Assembly (NCBI GenBank): GCA_943361925.1
Contig: CALRIT020000010.1
Span: 1-64,000, forward strand
Direction: 5' to 3'
DNA length: 64,000 bases
Origin: CAISCU01 sp943361925
GTDB lineage: Bacteria > Bacteroidota > Bacteroidia > UKL13-3
Shown: one piece after another, positions 43,063 to 51,836 of the stretch
How positions within the stretch are numbered: position 1 is the first letter of the stretch
How the letters are laid out: each line of letters starts with the position of its first letter
Translations under genes and position numbers: made by a program
Notes under the pieces: model-generated
What the model saw: only the letters and a program-made list of their open reading frames with translations
The model's database searches: none
What the model was told of the DNA's origin: nothing

Positions 43063-43776
43063 TTATTTATTAGTCTCATTAACAGGAGAATGACATTCGG
43101 TTTCAATTTTAGATTCTACATTAATTTTAGGGCTTAAATAAGGAATTCCAAGATTTAGGCCCCGAACAATAAACAAACAACCAATTAAAATAGCCAGGTA
43201 TGGAGTTAATTTACTTATTCTATTTCTTATGCCTGAAGATAGAAATTGTCCTATTATAGAAACTCCAAACATCATTGGAAGCGTACCCAATCCGAATATC
43301 ATCATAAATATGGCACCATGAAATACATCTTGAGTAGCGGTTGCACCAATTAAAGCGATGTAAACAAAACCACAAGGGAGCAATCCGTTTAATAAGCCAA
43401 TTGCAAACAATGAGGCCATGTTAGCTTTAGCAAAAAGACTCTTAAATAATTTGTTTGAAAATAGTTTTAATGGATTGAAGCTTGAACCTGCTTTTGTAAA
43501 CTTTGATAAAATGATACTTAAAATAATAAGTATCCCAGCTCCAATGCTCAAACTCTGTTGTATTCCTGCAAGCTTCAGTCCTAAACCAAAAGCTCCCAGG
43601 ATAATTCCCAGGAGCATATAGGTAAAAATTCTACCGCTGTTGTAAATAAGTCTGCCAATATAAAAACCGATGCCTGAGTTTTCTTTACCAGGAAGTGCAA
43701 AGGCAATAGGCCCGCACATTCCTGCACAATGAAAACTACCAAATAAACCGGTTAAAAAAGCAGTAAGATACAACAT
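43063..43776 (-). CDS. Sulfite exporter TauE/SafE-family membrane protein (cbb3-associated)
   Basis: 237 residues with about six membrane helices. The first helix carries FHCAGMCGP, a Cys/Met/His cluster typical of the cbb3-linked SafE branch (CcoH/CcsA neighbours) and suited to copper. LLPCGFVYIAL is the second signature. It lies 1 base after ccoH, the last gene of the ccoG-ccoH-safE group. Context suggests metal handling for oxidase assembly, although the family name refers to sulfite export. The soluble tail has one further Cys-His (ECHSP). Confidence 0.85.
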   Translation of the reverse strand: MLYLTAFLTGLFGSFHCAGMCGPIAFALPGKENSGIGFYIGRLIYNSGRIFTYMLLGIILGAFGLGLKLAGIQQSLSIGAGILIILSIILSKFTKAGSSFNPLKLFSNKLFKSLFAKANMASLFAIGLLNGLLPCGFVYIALIGATATQDVFHGAIFMMIFGLGTLPMMFGVSIIGQFLSSGIRNRISKLTPYLAILIGCLFIVRGLNLGIPYLSPKINVESKIETECHSPVNETNK

Positions 43777-43777
43777 C

Positions 43778-44206
43778 CTATTTTAGTTCAATTTCCTTTT
43801 CTGTTGAATATTGAGTATTGTCTCTTGTCCAGTTTAAACTCAATTTCCACTTTCCTTTTTCATAAGAATTCATATCAACTTCAAAAATTGACAATGGATT
43901 CAAATCAATAGCAAATTCTTTATCCAACTTAGGGTTATTAGGCTTATACAGTTTCAAGATACCTTTAACTGTAGTACTATCTTCCATATTCACTACATTG
44001 ATTTTTGAGTTTTCGAAATTCAATGCAGTAAAATTATCGGTATTACCCGAAATATTAATTTCATCCTGATACTTGATTCCTTTTTCATAATAGCCTTCTT
44101 CTACCAATGGCACATCAGTTTGTGAAATCCTAATCACCATAAACACCACAAATCCCATAAAACAAGCTGCAAAAAACATCAGCTTTGTGCCCCAATTAAT
44201 CTTCAT
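43778..44206 (-). CDS. ccoH: FixH/CcoH-family oxidase accessory protein
   Basis: 142 residues: one N-terminal membrane helix (about 8-25, KLMFFAACFMGFVVFMVIRI) followed by a periplasmic immunoglobulin-like domain beginning PLVEEGYYEKGIKYQDEIN, the FixH signature. Needed for cbb3 assembly in other bacteria, probably with CcoI. It lies 39 bases after ccoG and 1 base before the SafE-like gene. Confidence 0.88.
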   Translation of the reverse strand: MKINWGTKLMFFAACFMGFVVFMVIRISQTDVPLVEEGYYEKGIKYQDEINISGNTDNFTALNFENSKINVVNMEDSTTVKGILKLYKPNNPKLDKEFAIDLNPLSIFEVDMNSYEKGKWKLSLNWTRDNTQYSTEKEIELK

Positions 44207-44245
44207 ATCTTTTAATTTTTGCTAAATATAAACAGGAATTTAATT

Positions 44246-45658
44246 TTACTTATTAATAAAAATTGGTCCATTGAATTTTGACTTAACCGACTCAATTAAT
44301 ACACCATTACTATACACTTCAATTTTTACTGGAGTACTAATTTTTACAATATCATTAGGATCTCGTTCAATGAAGAAACTTGCTTTTCCAACACTTTCTT
44401 GTTCTACCAAAATATCATTTCCCTCAACCAATTTAATCTCACCTTTTGGCTCAATTAATTTTAACTGGATAGGTAATTCTCTAAAGGTTTTATTTACAAA
44501 TTCAATATTATACAAATTCGAAATTTTACCTGTTTCAGTTTTTTGGTATAACATACCCGGAGTTCTTAAAAGCGTTGTTTCAATATCTTTTCTGGTAATT
44601 AAGGCGAATAAAAACACTGAGAACAATCCTACCAAAACTACTGAATAAGCAATGTTTCTAGGATTAAATGTAAATTTCTTACCTAAGGTTATTCCGTTTA
44701 ATGAGTCAAAACGAACCAATCCTTTAGGTTTATTTATTTTCACCATTACTTCATCACATGCATCAATACAAGCAGTACAGTTTACACACTCCAATTGTGT
44801 ACCGTTTCTGATATCAATTCCGGTAGGACAAACATTCACGCACAATTTACAATCTATACAATCCCCCTTTTTACTTGGATCAGTTTTATCTACCTTTCCT
44901 CTTGGTTCACCGCGAACAAAATCGTAAGCAACAACAATTGAGTTTTTATCGAGCATTAATCCTTGTAAACGACCATAAGGGCAAATGAAAATACAAACCA
45001 ATTCTCTTAAACGAGCAAATACAAAATAGAAAACTGTAGTAAACAAAGCCAATGCCATAAATTTACCTAAATGAGCTGCAGGACCATCTTCAACCATTAG
45101 CCATAATTCATCAAGACTAATGATATAGGCTAAAAATGTATTTGCTATGATAAACGACATTAGCCAAAAGAGCAGGTGTTTTAATCCTTTTCGCCAAATT
45201 TTATTAAAGTCGTAATCAGCTTCAGCTAATTTTTTTTGTTGATTGGCATCTCCTTCAATCAGGTACTCTATTTTTCTAAAGAGCATCTCCATAAAAATGG
45301 TTTGAGGACAAGCCCAACCGCACCAAACACGACCAAAAACAACAGTAAATAAAATAATAAAGAGTACAAAAGTTAGCATCAAAAGGGCAAACAGGTTTAA
45401 ATCCTGAGGCCAAAATACCATACCAAATATGATGAACTTTCTTTCGAGAACATTTAATAACAAAAGAGGTTTTCCATTTAGTTTTAGGAAAGGCCCACTA
45501 AACATGAGACCCATCAAAAACCAGGAAAACCAAGTTCTGTAATTGTAAAAATTTCCTTTGGGCTTCTTAGGAAAAATCCATAAACGCTTGCCCTTTTTGT
45601 CAACGTTAGCAAGTTTATCTCTAAACTGCTGTTGATCTAATGCTTTAGCACCTTCCAT
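44246..45658 (-). CDS. ccoG: Cytochrome c oxidase accessory protein CcoG
   Basis: 470 residues. A membrane-bound iron-sulfur protein proposed to reduce Cu(II) for cbb3 oxidase assembly. It has about four N-terminal helices with the CGWACPQTIFMEMLFR motif and CIFICPYGRLQG. A 2[4Fe-4S] ferredoxin segment follows (CIDCKLCVNVCP then CVNCTACIDAC), then a fifth helix and a C-terminal Ig-like domain. Every cluster cysteine expected is present. It is separated from ccoP by a strong hairpin, so it may have its own promoter or depend on read-through. Confidence 0.95.
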   Translation of the reverse strand: MEGAKALDQQQFRDKLANVDKKGKRLWIFPKKPKGNFYNYRTWFSWFLMGLMFSGPFLKLNGKPLLLLNVLERKFIIFGMVFWPQDLNLFALLMLTFVLFIILFTVVFGRVWCGWACPQTIFMEMLFRKIEYLIEGDANQQKKLAEADYDFNKIWRKGLKHLLFWLMSFIIANTFLAYIISLDELWLMVEDGPAAHLGKFMALALFTTVFYFVFARLRELVCIFICPYGRLQGLMLDKNSIVVAYDFVRGEPRGKVDKTDPSKKGDCIDCKLCVNVCPTGIDIRNGTQLECVNCTACIDACDEVMVKINKPKGLVRFDSLNGITLGKKFTFNPRNIAYSVVLVGLFSVFLFALITRKDIETTLLRTPGMLYQKTETGKISNLYNIEFVNKTFRELPIQLKLIEPKGEIKLVEGNDILVEQESVGKASFFIERDPNDIVKISTPVKIEVYSNGVLIESVKSKFNGPIFINK

Positions 45659-45682
45659 AATCTTTTGTATCTAAAAAAAACA

Positions 45683-45749
45683 AAAGCTGTATCAGTTTCC
45701 TATTTGCTTATCTGTTTGCTGACATAAGCGAGGAAGCTGATACAGCTTT
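45683..45749 (-). terminator. Two-tier hairpin between ccoP and ccoG
   Basis: The 18-bp arms 45683-45700 and 45732-45749 (one T/G pair) enclose a second stem, 45706-45711 with 45724-45729. On the minus strand the hairpin is followed by TTTTGTTTTTTTT, so it should terminate or strongly attenuate the ccoNOQP message. Confidence 0.8.
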
Positions 45750-45761
45750 AAAAATCAAATT

Positions 45762-46646
45762 CTATTTAGAGGCTACAATTGTACTATCTGCAACTACAGC
45801 AGTACTATCAGATGCAGCCGGAGCCGCTGCTCCACCTTCAACGAATAAGTCACCTTGAGCTTCTTTAGGGTTTGCAGGTTTTGTACCTTTAATACTCTTA
45901 ATAAATGAAGCCAAATCTTGCATTTGTTTTCCGTTTAAAGAATTCTGCCATGAAATCATACCTTTCGCAGGCACACCATATTTAATGGTTTTGAAGATAT
46001 CATTTACAGAACCACCATGCAACCAATAATCATCAGTTAAGTTAGGACCAACTTTACCTTCACCATTATCACCATGACAAACAGCACATTTTTCTTTGTA
46101 TAAAGTAGTACCTGAAGTTAATGATTTTTCATCAGTCATTAGTTTCACTGAATTTTCATCAATTGCATTTCCAGCCAATTTCAAATAAGCTTCTTTTTCA
46201 GAATTTGCAACTGCTACTTGTTCTTTGTATTCATCATCCTGAAGTTTTGAAAACTTGAAATAATGGTAATTGAATAAGTAAATAATTGCAACAATGATAG
46301 TAGTATAGAAAATAAAGTTGAACCAAGGTGGAGTAGGATTATCTAATTCACTGATACCATCAAAATCTTCATCCATACGAAGTTCTTCTTCTGTTTTTTC
46401 TGATTTAACAGCTGCGAATCTATCCCACCAGCTAAGTTGTGGACGACCATCAGTATTTTTTAAACCTTTGACAGCGTTTGTAAGAATGTTCAACAATAAG
46501 AAAAGGAATACCAATAATACAATGTTTACAACTATTAAAATAGCTGAAAGACTTACTGGTTCCGATGCAGCCTTAGTGGCTTCCTGGGCATTTGTCACTC
46601 CTGCTAAAAGAATGAGAACGGCCAAACTGAAATATTTTTTATTCAT
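45762..46646 (-). CDS. ccoP: cbb3 oxidase subunit CcoP, single-heme form
   Basis: 294 residues from the ATG at 46646 (or 297 from 46655). Two membrane stretches (about 33-55 and 103-127) are separated by a charged loop with LDNPTPPWFNFIFY, the CcoP signature just before the second helix. Only one heme c motif is present (EKCAVCHGDNGEGKVGPNL), and these are the only cysteines in the protein. Proteobacterial CcoP has two hemes. The C-terminal Ala/Ser/Val tail is low complexity. It lies 16 bases after ccoQ in the ccoNO-Q-P operon. Confidence 0.92.
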   Translation of the reverse strand: MNKKYFSLAVLILLAGVTNAQEATKAASEPVSLSAILIVVNIVLLVFLFLLLNILTNAVKGLKNTDGRPQLSWWDRFAAVKSEKTEEELRMDEDFDGISELDNPTPPWFNFIFYTTIIVAIIYLFNYHYFKFSKLQDDEYKEQVAVANSEKEAYLKLAGNAIDENSVKLMTDEKSLTSGTTLYKEKCAVCHGDNGEGKVGPNLTDDYWLHGGSVNDIFKTIKYGVPAKGMISWQNSLNGKQMQDLASFIKSIKGTKPANPKEAQGDLFVEGGAAAPAASDSTAVVADSTIVASK

Positions 46647-46662
46647 GAGTTGCATGGGTTAT

Positions 46663-46821
46663 TTAATCTAAGGGTTTATTTTTCATGTCATTGAAATAAG
46701 TCTTATCTGTTTTCCATATCCAGATTAAAACTCCTGCAAAAAAGCTCATGAAAACTATAAGTGAGAATATCAAATATCCGTTCTCAATCCCTGTCATTGC
46801 TGAAATATGTTGTCTAAACAT
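46663..46821 (-). CDS. ccoQ: cbb3 oxidase small subunit CcoQ
   Basis: ATG at 46821 to TAA at 46663 encodes 52 residues: a short head (MFRQHISAMTGIENGYL), one membrane helix (about 17-36, LIVFMSFFAGVLIWIW) and a polar tail KTDKTYFNDMKNKPLD. The FFAGVLIW-W pattern, acidic/basic tail and position between ccoNO (50 bases) and ccoP (16 bases) identify CcoQ/FixQ, which stabilises the oxidase. Confidence 0.88.
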   Translation of the reverse strand: MFRQHISAMTGIENGYLIFSLIVFMSFFAGVLIWIWKTDKTYFNDMKNKPLD

Positions 46822-46871
46822 TGTTTTAAATTTTAATGGTTACAGAATTCAAATAAGACTTAAAATGAAAT

Positions 46872-49001
46872 TTATTTACTTGCTGTTTTACTCAATTTAA
46901 TATCAGTTCCCAGTCTTTGTAAGTATGCAATCATGGCAATAATTTCCTTGTTTGCATCAACAGGATATCCCTCTTTTACTAAACCTGCTGCAATTTTTTC
47001 TGATTGTGCTTTTAAATCAGCTTCAGCTTTTTCTGCATATCCTTTTTCATAAGGAACACCTAAAGTTTGCATAGCTTTGATTTTATCAGCTGTATTAGAA
47101 GTATTCAAATCATTTTCTGCAAGCCAAGGGTAAGATGGCATAATAGATCCTGGTGACATAGAACCTGGTTCAATCATGTGATTGAAATGCCAGCTATCAG
47201 GATACTTTCCACCAACACGCATCAAATCAGGACCGGTACGTTTTGAACCCCATAAGAATGGATGGTCATAAACATATTCACCTGCTTTTGAATATTCACC
47301 ATATCTTTCAGTTTCACTGCGGAAAGGACGAATCATTTGAGAATGGCAGCTTACACAACCTTCACGGATGTAAATATCACGTCCTTGTAATTCTAAAGGT
47401 GTATATGGTTTTACACTAGTAATGGTTGGAATATTACTCTTAATGGTAAGCATTGGAATAATTTCAATTACACCACCAATTAAAATAACCAAAATAGTTA
47501 ATACCATAAATGTAATTGGTTTACGCTCGAAAGCTTTATGCCAGTAACTATGTGAACCATGAGCTACATAATCTTTTTCTAATGCAGGAGCTTCTGCATC
47601 TTCATTTGCAATTAATTTACCTGAAGCAGCAGTTTTAATTAAGTTATAACCCATAATGAACACACCACTTAAGAACATAGTACCACCAATTGAACGCATA
47701 ACATGCATTGGTAAAACCTGTAATGTTGTTTCCAAGAAGTTTGGATATTTTAATAAACCTTCAGGTAAAAACTCTTTCCACATCATACCTTGAGCAAATC
47801 CACTCCAGTACATAGGAATTGCATAGAATAATATTCCTAAAGTAGAAATCCAGAAATGGATATTGGCTAGTGATTTACTGTATAATTTAGTACCATATAT
47901 TTTTGGTACCATCCAATAGAACATACCAAAAGTCATTAAACCATTCCATCCTAAAGCACCAGTATGAACGTGTGCAACTATCCAGTCTGTAAAGTGGGCT
48001 ATTGCATTTACATTTTTCAATGAAAGTAATGGACCTTCAAAAGTTGCCATACCGTAAGCTGTAACACCTACTGCAAAGAATTTCAAAACAGGCTCATCTC
48101 GTACTCTATCCCAAGCACCACGAAGTGTCAACAATCCATTGATCATACCACCCCATGATGGAGCAATCAACATAATTGAAAATACAACACCTAATGATTG
48201 TGCCCAATCAGGTAAAGAAGAATATAATAAATGGTGAGGACCAGCCCAGATGTATAAGAAAATTAATGTCCAGAAGTGTAAAATAGAAAGTTTATAAGAA
48301 TAAACCGGTCTGTTTACAGCTTTTGGCAAGAAATAGTACATCAAACCTAAATAAGGAGTTGTTAAAAAGAATGCTACTGCATTATGTCCGTACCACCATT
48401 GTACCAAAGCATCTTGAACACCTGCATATAACATGTAACTTTTAGTCATGCTAATTGGTAATTCAAAAGAGTTAACAATGTGTAAAACAGCAACTGTAAC
48501 AAATGTTGCTAAGTAGAACCAAATAGCAACATACATGTGACGCTCTCTGCGTTTAATGATAGTTCCAATCATATTGATACCGAAAACTACCCATACCAAA
48601 GCAATTGCAATATCAATAGGCCATTCTAATTCAGCATATTCTTTTGATGTTGTAAGTCCTAATGGTAATGTAACCGCTGCGGCAACAATAATTAACTGCC
48701 AGCCCCAAAAGTGAATATTACTCAGTAAATCACTGAATAATCTTGCTTTACAAAGGCGTTGTAAAGAATAATAAATACCAGCGAAAATAGCATTACCAAC
48801 GAATGCAAAAATTACCGCATTGGTATGAAGTGGTCTTAAACGACCGAAAGAAGTGTAAGGTATGCCTAAATTTAATGCAGGATAATATAGCTGCACGGCT
48901 ATAATTACACCTACCAGCATACCAACGATTGCAAAGATTGTTGATGCAATCATGAAGTTCCGGACTATCCGGTTGTCATACGAGAATTGTTCTACTTGCA
49001 T
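46872..49001 (-). CDS. ccoNO: Fused cbb3 oxidase subunits CcoN-CcoO
   Basis: 709 residues. Residues 1-465 are the catalytic CcoN: low-spin heme ligand H59 (RPLHTN), CuB ligands H206 (WYGHN) and H256/H257 (AGPHH), and the heme pair H344/H346 (VAHVHTG). A helix at about 497-520 is the CcoO anchor. The monoheme CcoO domain carries CVSCH (C549, C552, H553) and the likely axial Met M621 (IMPSYPWL). Fusion of N and O is common in Bacteroidota. It is the first gene of ccoNO-ccoQ-ccoP, with a TATTTTTG box and tandem Fnr-like dyads upstream. High-affinity terminal oxidase for low oxygen. Confidence 0.97.
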   Translation of the reverse strand: MQVEQFSYDNRIVRNFMIASTIFAIVGMLVGVIIAVQLYYPALNLGIPYTSFGRLRPLHTNAVIFAFVGNAIFAGIYYSLQRLCKARLFSDLLSNIHFWGWQLIIVAAAVTLPLGLTTSKEYAELEWPIDIAIALVWVVFGINMIGTIIKRRERHMYVAIWFYLATFVTVAVLHIVNSFELPISMTKSYMLYAGVQDALVQWWYGHNAVAFFLTTPYLGLMYYFLPKAVNRPVYSYKLSILHFWTLIFLYIWAGPHHLLYSSLPDWAQSLGVVFSIMLIAPSWGGMINGLLTLRGAWDRVRDEPVLKFFAVGVTAYGMATFEGPLLSLKNVNAIAHFTDWIVAHVHTGALGWNGLMTFGMFYWMVPKIYGTKLYSKSLANIHFWISTLGILFYAIPMYWSGFAQGMMWKEFLPEGLLKYPNFLETTLQVLPMHVMRSIGGTMFLSGVFIMGYNLIKTAASGKLIANEDAEAPALEKDYVAHGSHSYWHKAFERKPITFMVLTILVILIGGVIEIIPMLTIKSNIPTITSVKPYTPLELQGRDIYIREGCVSCHSQMIRPFRSETERYGEYSKAGEYVYDHPFLWGSKRTGPDLMRVGGKYPDSWHFNHMIEPGSMSPGSIMPSYPWLAENDLNTSNTADKIKAMQTLGVPYEKGYAEKAEADLKAQSEKIAAGLVKEGYPVDANKEIIAMIAYLQRLGTDIKLSKTASK

Positions 49002-49031
49002 GGGGGTTTATTAGAATTGATTTTATGGTAC

Positions 49032-49039
49032 CAAAAATA
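49032..49039 (-). promoter_or_regulatory. TAnnTTTG box of ccoNO
   Basis: On the minus strand 49039-49032 reads TATTTTTG, 30 bases before the ccoNO ATG. No TTG element is present at the usual spacing, consistent with activator dependence. Confidence 0.6.
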
Positions 49040-49062
49040 TCAGCATAATTATGGCTAAAATA

Positions 49063-49096
49063 TGACAGGGGTTAGTTTGCTTCATGACTTTTATCA
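49063..49096 (-). promoter_or_regulatory. Tandem Fnr-like sites of ccoNO
   Basis: The distal site TGACTTTTATCA (49085-49096) has perfect TGA/TCA arms. The proximal TGACAGGGGTTA (49063-49074) has one mismatch. The centres are 22 bp apart, 36.5 and 58.5 bases from the G of the TATTTTTG box, roughly positions -42 and -64 if transcription starts about six bases past it. The usp promoter has the same geometry. Confidence 0.6.
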
Positions 49097-49157
49097 GAAT
49101 GAAAATTATTGGTAGTGCCTTCAATTTATTGAGGCATTAAGCATAATACATGCAAAA

Positions 49158-49188
49158 AAAATAGCCACATCGTTTGATATGGCTATTT
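49158..49188 (-). terminator. Terminator after ccoS
   Basis: The imperfect 12-bp stem AAATAGCCA.AT / AT.TGGCTATTT (about 49159-49170 with 49177-49188) is followed on the minus strand by a T run. It ends the usp-ccoI-ccoS unit before the ccoNO promoter. Confidence 0.75.
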
Positions 49189-49226
49189 CTTTATTTGAGA
49201 AACTTATTATTTCAAAAAAATTGCTA

Positions 49227-49400
49227 TTACTTTTTTATTTCGACTTCTTCCTTTTTTACAATAGCATCATCAAACAAAATTCTAACTGATGGCGTATAAT
49301 CATCTTCCATTTGCCCGGATTTAACAGTCCAGATAAATGCGGCTAAAAAACCGAGTGCCATTACTAAACTTACTCCTATCAATAAAAATATAATATTCAT
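49227..49400 (-). CDS. ccoS: cbb3 oxidase maturation protein CcoS
   Basis: ATG at 49400 to TAA at 49227 encodes 57 residues. One membrane helix (about 3-24, IIFLLIGVSLVMALGFLAAFIW) is followed by KSGQMEDDYTPSVRILFDD, the CcoS/FixS hallmark in which the helix precedes a GQ-(F/M)-(E/D)-D-D segment. A charged tail ends EEVEIKK. It lies 6 bases after ccoI, the order found in most cbb3 loci. Confidence 0.92.
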   Translation of the reverse strand: MNIIFLLIGVSLVMALGFLAAFIWTVKSGQMEDDYTPSVRILFDDAIVKKEEVEIKK

Positions 49401-49406
49401 CTTAAT

Positions 49407-51833
49407 TTATTTATTACTATTTGTAAAAATGCCGTTTTTCATAGCAAAGAATGTAGTCATTCCCGTTGTGAAAACGATAACCGATATAGAACTTACAGGC
49501 ATTAAAATTGCAGCAATCAATGGTGATAATATTCCTTGAACTGCAAAACTTAATCCTACCAGGTTATACATTAAAGAAATTATAAAACTTAATCTAATTA
49601 CTAATAATGTATGATTCGCAAATTTGAAAAACTTACCTGTGTTTTCGAAAACTGATGCATCCATAATAGCATCGCTTGCAGGAGAAAAATGAGCAGTATT
49701 TTCTGTTACAGAAATTCCTAAATCAGCAACCTTTAAAGCTCCTGCATCATTTAATCCATCTCCAATCATTGCGGTAGTTTGTCCGTTTGCTCTTAGTTGG
49801 TCAATAAACAACATTTTATCAGCAGGACTCTGATTAAATCTCATTTCTGAATTTTGAGGAAAGAACTTAGCCATCGTAACTTTTTCAGTATCTCTATCGC
49901 CACTTAACAAACTAAGTTTTCTATTTAAACTTAATTCATTCAAAACTTCAGTTAGATGAGTACGATAAGCATGTTTGATTTCAAAAAAACCTAACAATTC
50001 TTGGTTGAATTCAATATAAACTAAAGAAGCCAGATCATTTGTTGCACTATTAACTTTTACTCCTAAATAAGATGCACTTCCTAATCTAATTGAATGATTA
50101 GCAATCTTAGCACTTAAACCTTTTCCTTGAATTTCAGAAAACTCATCAACAGGAATTAATATAGAATCTTGCTTTAGATATGAACTGATTTTCTTACTTA
50201 ATGGATGCACAGATTGGTTACAAATACTGTAAACATAATTGTTCAATTCAGTAGTTAATTCAGGTCCATGAAAAACAACACCTGCATCAGATGAATCTGT
50301 TAAGGTGCCAGTTTTATCAAAAACAATATGTTTAATCTTGGCCATTTTCTCTACTACTTCTGGACCTTTTAAATACAATTTTGCTCTGCCCAATAATCTC
50401 ATTGCGTTTCCTAGAGCAAATGGACTTGATAAAGCCAAAGCACAAGGACAAGCAATAATAAGAACAGCTGTAAATGCATCTAAACTTTTAGAAGGATCTT
50501 GAACCAACCAAAACAAAGCTGATGTAATAGCAATACCCAACAAGAAAAAAGTAAAATACTTACTTACCATGGTTTGAAAACTTTCCATTTGACTTTTTGA
50601 GTCTTTTGAAAATTGTTCTGAATTCCATAATTGAGTAAGGTAACTTTGAGAAACATGTTTGCAAACTTCCAACTCAAGATTTCCTGAAGTTTGACGACCA
50701 CCTGCATAAACCAACTCACCTAATGTTTTATGAATAGCAACACTTTCTCCAGTAACGAAGCTAAAATCTATTTGTGCATCTCCTTTTAGGAGAATTGAAT
50801 CAGCCGGAATAATTTCGTTGTTTCTGATTAAGATTCTATCACCAATTTTTAAATTACTTACAGGAACAGTAGTTTCTGAATTTTCATTAATAACAGAAAC
50901 AGCTACCGGGAAATATGATTTATAATCACGTTCAAAAGAAATGGTATCAATAGTTCTTTGTTGAACCCATTTACCTAATAATAAGAAAAATACTAAACCA
51001 GCCAATGTATCAAAATAACCTAAACCAGTATGAGAAAAAATCTCATAAGTACTTCTAACAAACATCACTAAAATCCCTAAAGCTAGAGGGAAATCAATGT
51101 TGATTATTCGCTTTCTTAAGCTCTTATATGCTGATATAAAATAATCACTTGAACTATATAAAAATGTAGGTAAAGCCAGAAAGAAATTTAAGTAACCAAA
51201 TAAGTAGGAAAATGTCGACTTTGAAAATGCATCCAACCCAAAATATTCCGGAAAACTTATGAGCATGATATTGCCAAAACAAAACCCGGCAACACCAACA
51301 CGGTATAATAATTTATTGTTTGATTCCAGCTTCTTTTTTCCTTCTAAATCATTAAGATTTAAAGAAGGTTCATAACCTATAGAAGCAAGTAATTCCACCA
51401 AAGATTTAAGTGAAAGAACATGGTGATCGAAACTTATAATTAATTGCTTCTTTAAAAAATCTACCCTACTGCTTTTTACTCCCCTTTCCAGCTTGTATAA
51501 ACTTTCCAAAAGCCAAATGCAACTGCTACAATGCATAGTTGGAATATGAAAAGTAATTCTGGAAATTTTTTCATCAGAATATTGAATGAGTTGCCTTTTG
51601 ATTTGCTCATCATCAAGAAAATTAAACTTTACTTTTGAAACAGGATTTTTTCTGGTTGTTCCCGGTGAATCTTGTAAATTATAGTATTCACAAAGATTGT
51701 TTTGCGATAAAATTTCGTAAACCTGCTGACATCCATTGCAACAAAAATCCTTCTCCTCAAAAATTAAATGAGTATTTTGAATGGTATCTCCGCAATGGAA
51801 GCAGGCTACTTTATTCTTTACAACCTTTACCAT
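49407..51833 (-). CDS. ccoI: Copper-exporting-type P1B ATPase CcoI
   Basis: 808 residues. Residues 8-45 form a Cys-rich N-terminal metal domain (C11, C14 and FCCNGC at 31-35) found in CcoI/FixI. An HMA domain follows with HCSSC (102-105). Then come eight predicted membrane helices with the transport motif CPC in IIACPCALALSSPFALG, the actuator VTGES, the phosphorylation motif FDKTGTLTDSS and GDGLNDAGALKVADLGIS. CcoI supplies copper to the CuB site. It sits between usp (3 bases) and ccoS (6 bases). Confidence 0.95.
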   Translation of the reverse strand: MVKVVKNKVACFHCGDTIQNTHLIFEEKDFCCNGCQQVYEILSQNNLCEYYNLQDSPGTTRKNPVSKVKFNFLDDEQIKRQLIQYSDEKISRITFHIPTMHCSSCIWLLESLYKLERGVKSSRVDFLKKQLIISFDHHVLSLKSLVELLASIGYEPSLNLNDLEGKKKLESNNKLLYRVGVAGFCFGNIMLISFPEYFGLDAFSKSTFSYLFGYLNFFLALPTFLYSSSDYFISAYKSLRKRIINIDFPLALGILVMFVRSTYEIFSHTGLGYFDTLAGLVFFLLLGKWVQQRTIDTISFERDYKSYFPVAVSVINENSETTVPVSNLKIGDRILIRNNEIIPADSILLKGDAQIDFSFVTGESVAIHKTLGELVYAGGRQTSGNLELEVCKHVSQSYLTQLWNSEQFSKDSKSQMESFQTMVSKYFTFFLLGIAITSALFWLVQDPSKSLDAFTAVLIIACPCALALSSPFALGNAMRLLGRAKLYLKGPEVVEKMAKIKHIVFDKTGTLTDSSDAGVVFHGPELTTELNNYVYSICNQSVHPLSKKISSYLKQDSILIPVDEFSEIQGKGLSAKIANHSIRLGSASYLGVKVNSATNDLASLVYIEFNQELLGFFEIKHAYRTHLTEVLNELSLNRKLSLLSGDRDTEKVTMAKFFPQNSEMRFNQSPADKMLFIDQLRANGQTTAMIGDGLNDAGALKVADLGISVTENTAHFSPASDAIMDASVFENTGKFFKFANHTLLVIRLSFIISLMYNLVGLSFAVQGILSPLIAAILMPVSSISVIVFTTGMTTFFAMKNGIFTNSNK

Positions 51834-51836
51834 TGT

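Noticed and set aside
43044..43065. 22-bp perfect A/T palindrome before the SafE stop
   Set aside because: Pure A/T palindromes are likely by chance at this composition; no GC clamp, so termination is doubtful.
44271..44927. Two plus-strand frames (125 and 91 codons) inside ccoG
   Set aside because: They are antisense shadows of a well-conserved gene and lack start signals.
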